Part shown: positions 58,441-64,000 of the stretch, in pieces
Position numbering within the stretch: the stretch's first letter is position 1
Layout: each line of letters starts with the position of its first letter
Origin: Symsagittifera roscoffensis
Taxonomy: Eukaryota; Xenacoelomorpha; Acoela; Convolutidae
Direction of reading: 5' to 3'
Assembly (NCBI RefSeq): GCF_963678635.1
Contig: NC_087063.1
Coordinates: 47,348,101-47,412,100, forward strand
Length of the DNA: 64,000 bases
Translations under genes and position numbers: made by a program
The notes under the pieces: model-generated
Database searches by the model: none
What the model saw: only the letters and a program-made list of their open reading frames with translations
Told to the model about the DNA's origin: nothing

Positions 58441-59436
58441 AAACCTTGAAGAAAAATCTTCAATGATTACTACAGGAGCTAAATCCTAATTATTATTGTA
58501 CAATAACGATTTATAAAAACATCTCAAATCGTTCCCTCTAAATCTGCAGTAAGATTTAAAAAGATATCTGAAAAAAAGTTTTATTGAAAGAGAAAATAAA
58601 ACTTAACTGACTTGATCATTAATTATTAGTATAGAAAAATCATCCTGGCATCCCCAGCTTAATCACTTAAACATAATAGCAATCATTTAAACCACTAATA
58701 TCATCAAACACTAATATCATCAAATCAATTTTTATCAAAAAAATTTAAGTTATCTTTAAAACCTTACTAAATTTTTATCTTTCTTTCATCTCAACTTATT
58801 CAATCTTAAGCTAGATCATCAAGGCTTTCCTTAGATCTCCATTAAAATTTAAATTAAATCCATTTTATATCATTAGACATTATATACTGATCATCAAGGC
58901 CTATCCTTGGATCAAAAAGAACGATTTTGTTCTGCCCCACCCAATATTAAAGTGTCTAACGACCTCAAACGTCGATTCACAGCCCAACCCTTTTTAAAGA
59001 CCCAGGACTAATATAAATTTTTCAATCATACTAACCATTCAATTTAAGCTAAACAGTGAAGAATTTCGATTATTCATCCTTCACTTAATCCCCCCCCCCT
59101 TTTACCTGACCCAGGCTAAACCTTAAATTTTAGTAAATATTAAACTAGTATCTAACGAACTACCTGTGTTCTAATTATACCTGAACCTTGTGGATCAATT
59201 TACTATTCTCCAACCCTTGAACACAATCACTACCTCTAAGTAAGACTAAGTAAGTTAACACCTTAACTTAGAATAGCCACGAGAAAGTAACAATCATTCT
59301 CCGGAATCGATATATACTTTTCTCTCCAACCCTGAATAAAAAGACCCAAGTTAGGCTAACCAAAAAACGTAAGGACTAACAGTATAAGATATTAAAATCA
59401 CTAATAACAACTTTGCATCCTTCACCCTTAACCTTA

Positions 59437-59880
59437 TGTCACTGAACAATTTAGGAAATAAACAAACAATCGTACTACACAATTGTGAATTAAATAACGA
59501 AACAAACGATCTTGTAATTACACCGCATAAACAAACAATCGGATAAATTCGCACCAAACTTCAAACAAAAAAAGAAAAAAATTTCAAGTTAGCAAAGACA
59601 AATTACACGAAAAAGATTTTCAAAGCGTAGAAACGCAGTCTCTGAATCAGAAGTCAGCGATTTAGATGCACTCTACAAACTAAAAGATACAGTAAATAAA
59701 AACCACCCAGTTCACGATCAATTATACTTTTCCGATTCAGAAGCTACATCAGATTCATCAAAACAAGGAAAAAGAAGAATAACAATAATATACAAAAATA
59801 AACCAGTACGTTTATACAGTTGGAACCAACCAATCAGACACATTGGACATTACGCACTGACAGTCATAAAACGAAAAAAT
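59437..59880 (+). pseudogene. ORF2 remnant of copy 3
   Basis: Starts MSLNNLGNKQTIVLHNCE, then frameshifts and stops. The end still encodes LYSWNQPIRHI. The downstream gag start codon is lost (reads aaaaaattag). Confidence 0.7.
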
Positions 59881-61400
59881 TAGTCAAAGCCCAAGTGACG
59901 AAAGTCCAGACGACGACTCTGTGTTCCCATTTATCATCATTTCACTCACTGAAGCCGGAGGACAAACACAATTTTGTCATAATCTAATCGCAAATTTATT
60001 TGAACAAGGATTTAGCCCATGTAAAGCAAAATTCCCAGAAATAAAAATCAAAAGACAATTTGTCGATCATTACATAAAAGGAATATGTAACTTAACACAA
60101 CATAATGGAATTTAGACCATAGAACTCAGTATAACAAGAAATTTTAATGGCAAATATAATATCCAAACAGATGATGTCGATATAGAATTTTCAAAAGTAT
60201 TCACAGAAAATATTAAAAACATACAACATCAAAATTCACAGAGAGCAAATCCAATTTTCACTAACGATGTTTTTGCAGTCATATATAATTATTTATCTAT
60301 ACTAGAAAAAACAGAAACCGAAAGCACATCACCAGTTCAAACATCAAGACACACAAATGTAAGAAATGAAATTGCCGCATTCTCAGCATTTTTAAAAACA
60401 ATCCGTGAAAATTTTTCAAATAACGAAATTTCACCAAATGTTAAACACGATTTACAAAAAATCTTAGCCTGGTTCATAATTGACTATTTTACCCACAATA
60501 TAGATTAAATTGCACAAGCAAGAAAAAATGTTAGACCCCAAAACACAAATGATGTCACAATCATTGCCGAACCATCGGATTACGTTTGGGACCCTGAATG
60601 GTCTCATCCCTTATTTCTGAACACTCCAATAGACATCTCAAGTCAAGCAATCAGTACAATAACTATTCACAAAGATTTTATAAAAATAATTCCACTAACA
60701 ATAAATGCAACACCTTTAAATTATAATTCATTTTTACCTGATAGAAGACAAAATAATAGTTTAAATTCCACTCTTGTACAACAAGAAAACTTAAATGGAA
60801 CTAGAAATCTTACACAACAAGATATTCAAATACCATCAAACTTTATAAATGAAGAAATAGTTGAAACAATTGTAACAACCACTTAACAAAATATTTCACC
60901 AGTACATCCAAACCTTACAACGCCAAAACCGAAGATTTCAATGCTACCTCAAGTAACATTGCAATCTACAGTTAAACCCTCGGTTGCTCCAAAATATTCA
61001 CATATGGATTACCAAACATTTAGACCAATGACGAAACCACCACAAAAACAAAGAATATTCACAAGAAGTAATTTTACAGAACACAATTATAACTATGTAA
61101 ATAGATCGCAAACATCTAAACCTCCTCGTACAAATCAGCATAATCGTTCATTTTCACAACGACAAAATCCTCAACAACACACATCAAATTTCGTAAATTT
61201 TAAGGATAACCCACGTATTCCAACAGACTCAAGTGAAAACTATCCATTTTTTCAACAGAATAAAAACAGTAAAAAACCATACCAATGTAAACAAAAAACA
61301 CCGTACTATACACCTAATTATCATTCATCAGAAGATGATAATTTTCTTGACCAAAACCATAAACAAAATTTTCAAAACCAAAGACTCCAGTCTTATCACG
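59881..61400 (+). pseudogene. gag remnant of copy 3
   Basis: Aligns with Gag residues 1 to about 500 of copy 1: FCHNLIANLFEQGFSPCK, VAPKYSHMDYQTFRPM. Several stops (for example at 60113). It ends at the deletion junction. Confidence 0.8.
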
Positions 61401-64000
61401 CATACCATTTAAAACTAAGTATATTCCCACAATCAACGTTTTGAATAGCAAACCCCTTATAAAAGATAAATACACAAGGACAAAAAACACATCCTTAACA
61501 TTCTTTCAAAGATTAAACAAACAACCACCATTTTTCTTCATATTCTACCCTATTTACAATCAGGAACGAAAATACCTGAAACCACTATCAGGAAATGTAT
61601 ATAACTTTTCAACCAAACAAGTCCACCAGTACGATAAAGACCAAAACAAACAAAATCTCTTTATGTCAGACCTTTAATTTTAAACCCATCCATATGTTTT
61701 TTCGAATCACAATTTCATCTATAAAATAAATGAAACATTCAAACTCAGATATTATTTCATTACACGTATATAACAACTCACCATACCAGATAGCACTACC
61801 CTTAGGACTCTTAGGATACTGTGAAACAAATGAAGTAGCATATCGAGTCAATAATATACTACATTTACTAGATACATGTCAACCAACAATTCTTGATGAA
61901 GAATTATCAATAAACAACATAATAAGCAACGAAAAAAGAAACACTGACTACTTCACAAAAACACCATATTTTAAACCAACGTTTAAAATATCACATTATA
62001 CGGAAGAACAACAAAAGTTTCTAACAATGTTTAATTTTCAACATTCCCAAATAACACAAAAAGAATTCGATAAATTACCCGAACTGTTATTAAAATTTCC
62101 AACAGTTTATGCAACATCAAAACTAGATGTTGAAAAAATTAGTTCACCACTACATTTACTTTTAAAACCTGACGCAGTTTTCAAAAAACAAAGAGCAAGT
62201 TAAGTACCGATACATTTACAAGATAAAGTAAACAGACTACGTGACATTTTTGAACAATATGAAATTATATCACCAGTAAACAAAGAAGAACAACCAAAAG
62301 GTAACACCTTTATCAACCCAGTTATCATCTTAGCTAAAGGAGAATCACTAAAAATCGTTCTAGATGCTGGATACCTCAATTCACTAATTGATGAAACTAA
62401 ATGTAATTGGCCCATTGAACCTATTCAAGTAATTCTAACAAAAATAAATGGTAAATACTTCACAACCGCAGATATGAATAGTGCATACAACCGAATGCCA
62501 CTAGATGAACAGTCACGACGATTAACACAATTCGTTATTGGAAACCAACAGTACGAATTTAATAGATTATTCTAAGGTATTTCCATAGGACCAGAAGCTT
62601 TTTCAGCTTTTTAGGAGTAAAGTTTTTGAACCAATTATACTCAAGAAACATGCAATCACATACTTAGATGATGTTTTTATGCAGTCACAAACGAAAGACG
62701 AAATGTTTATAATTTTAGAACAATATCATCAAATACTCAAAAATGAAATCATGAAAGCAGCCCCAGACAAATCACATTTTTTCCTAAAATTTCTTGGCCA
62801 CATTATCGAAAGTAACACTATAACTCCATTGAAATCACGAATACACGCAATTCAGAAATTTCAACCACCAACAAATAAAAAGAAAGACCAAGAATTCCTT
62901 GGAATGTTAAATTTCTTAAGTAAAAATGTAAACAAAATGCAATTATACTTAAGACCTTTCTATAACATCCTTAGACAACAAAATAACTTCGAATGGACTA
63001 CCGAACATCAAACAAGATTCAAAGAAATTAAAAAATTGTTAACAGAACAAATATCAAATACAATCCCAGATCCAAATCAACCATTTTAAGCAATGTGCGA
63101 TGCTTCAAACTTTGGCATCGGCGCAGCATTACTACAATCACACAGTGGAACAAACAAAACGAATCTTATATCAGCGATTTCTCGCTTATTTACACAAGCT
63201 GAACTACGACTCTTTACTCTCATGCGAGAATGCACAGCTATTATATACACACTCACCGAATATGATTTTCTAATACTTGGATCTAAACATCCAACAGTTC
63301 TATTTACAGATCATAAACCTATAATATTTGTTTTTACACAGAAATCAAACCCAAACCATAGAGTTTATAGATTTCAATTAATTTTAATGAAATTCCCAAA
63401 CTTACATATAGTATGGACAGCAGAAAAAATCTTGCACTACCAGATACATTAAGTAAAAATAGTAAAAATACACCACCTGAACTACTTACATGAAAAACTA
63501 CAGCTGAAATACCACAAAATATTAAATTCTATCCTGCAAAAAATGAAACATCACCCAGATTGGAATGCAAATATGCAGTAAAAACTGATATAGATCAGTC
63601 ACGAATAAATAACTTACAACATTTCCCGCTCTATTTAGATTGTCAGAATAACCACTATGAAGTAGATCTATTAGGAACATCCAAATTCAAACCAATTCCT
63701 TAATCACATTGGGTAAAAACTATTACTCAACAAAAAACAATCAAACAACAACCACACAAAGAAGACACTTTTCCATTGATAGAAAAAGAAAATTTAACTG
63801 ATAAAATAAATTTATCAGGACCACCAATATATAATTCAAAATACAAGATAAATAAAGTTTTGATCTCCGTGATCCACTCGACACAATTCCTTTATCAAAA
63901 ATAGAAGTTGAAAGTATTTTAATACCACCAACAGAAAAAATTACACTACAGTTATTACAGAAATATCAAAACTTTGATCCCGTAATTCGCCAACTCAAAT
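61400..64000 (+). pseudogene. pol remnant of copy 3
   Basis: From the end of protease (LIKDKYTRTKNTSLTFF) through RT (YLDDVFMQSQTKDEMF at about 62659) and RNase H (CDASNFGIGAALLQSH) to the linker before integrase. Catalytic motifs are visible but frames are interrupted. Confidence 0.85.

Larger units (their letters stand above)
57694..64000 (+). mobile_element. Copy 3: decayed plus-strand relative of copy 1, runs off the window
   Basis: LTR 57694-58112, PBS at 58115, ORF1 intact, leader with twin hairpins, ORF2 and gag broken. A deletion at about 61395 joins mid-Gag to the end of protease (about 2.5 kb missing relative to copy 1). Then RT, RNase H and the start of the region before integrase follow with several stops (for example at 62201, 62574, 63087). 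Closer to copy 1 than copy 2 is. Confidence 0.9.

Noticed and set aside
33611-64000. N-terminal exon of the ATPase in the right half
   Set aside because: No Lys-rich stretch followed by a suitable donor was found on the minus strand; probably beyond the window.
59881-64000. Copy 3 as an active element
   Set aside because: The gag start is lost, in-frame stops interrupt pol, and about 2.5 kb of gag/protease is deleted.

Overview
The window is animal (metazoan) nuclear DNA. The only host gene visible is a Na+/K+-ATPase alpha subunit on the minus strand, read from 33610 down to 777 in 14 exons that cover the protein from the start of the first membrane helix region to the M7-M8 loop. The first exon(s) (about 70 residues) and the last exons lie outside the window or were not found. 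Twelve introns use GT-AG or a near-standard acceptor, but one is clearly GC-AG and one is GA-AG. Non-canonical introns of this kind, together with abundant env-bearing Ty3/gypsy elements, are known from appendicularian tunicates (larvaceans; the Tor elements of Oikopleura). I infer a large-genome larvacean or similar invertebrate with modest confidence.

Most of the window is one retroelement family in three copies. Copy 1 (5081-23935, plus strand) sits antisense inside ATPase intron 9. It has identical 408-bp LTRs and a 4-bp target duplication (atac), so it is young and looks intact. At 18.9 kb it is very large. Its order is LTR, PBS, 77-aa ORF1, structured leader with twin hairpins, 155-aa basic ORF2, one 2742-aa Gag-Pol, two tiny membrane ORFs, a 378-codon open frame with no start codon, an 872-aa Env-like glycoprotein, a 599-aa 3' ORF, a short consensus intron, a conserved RNA hairpin region, and the 3' LTR. 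Copy 2 (about 34054-50609, minus strand) is old and decayed but keeps the same order; its LTR next to the PBS is missing, and the PBS end is part of a 1.08-kb tandem duplication. Copy 3 (57694 to beyond 64000, plus strand) is decayed and carries a roughly 2.5-kb gag/protease deletion.

Comparing the three copies is the main source of insight. ORF1, ORF2, the 62-aa membrane ORF, the start-less ORF and the 599-aa ORF all have recognisable protein-level relatives in at least one other copy. Two RNA hairpins (one in the LTR, one in the 3' noncoding region) show compensatory base changes. This argues for a retrovirus-like element with several unrecognised accessory genes and regulated splicing.

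The remaining DNA holds decayed LINE reverse-transcriptase fragments (introns 3 and 8), foldback or palindromic elements (introns 13 and 52.9-53.6 kb), a 128-bp tandem repeat, a tandem duplication at 52.7-54.5 kb containing an inserted foldback element, and C/G-tract and TTATAATGGAT-type repeats at 55.8-57.0 kb. No tRNA, rRNA or CRISPR was recognised.

The ATPase is also notable: its M1-M2 loop carries Arg and Asp at the two positions (111 and 122 in mammalian numbering) whose same substitutions give cardiac-glycoside resistance in rat alpha-1.
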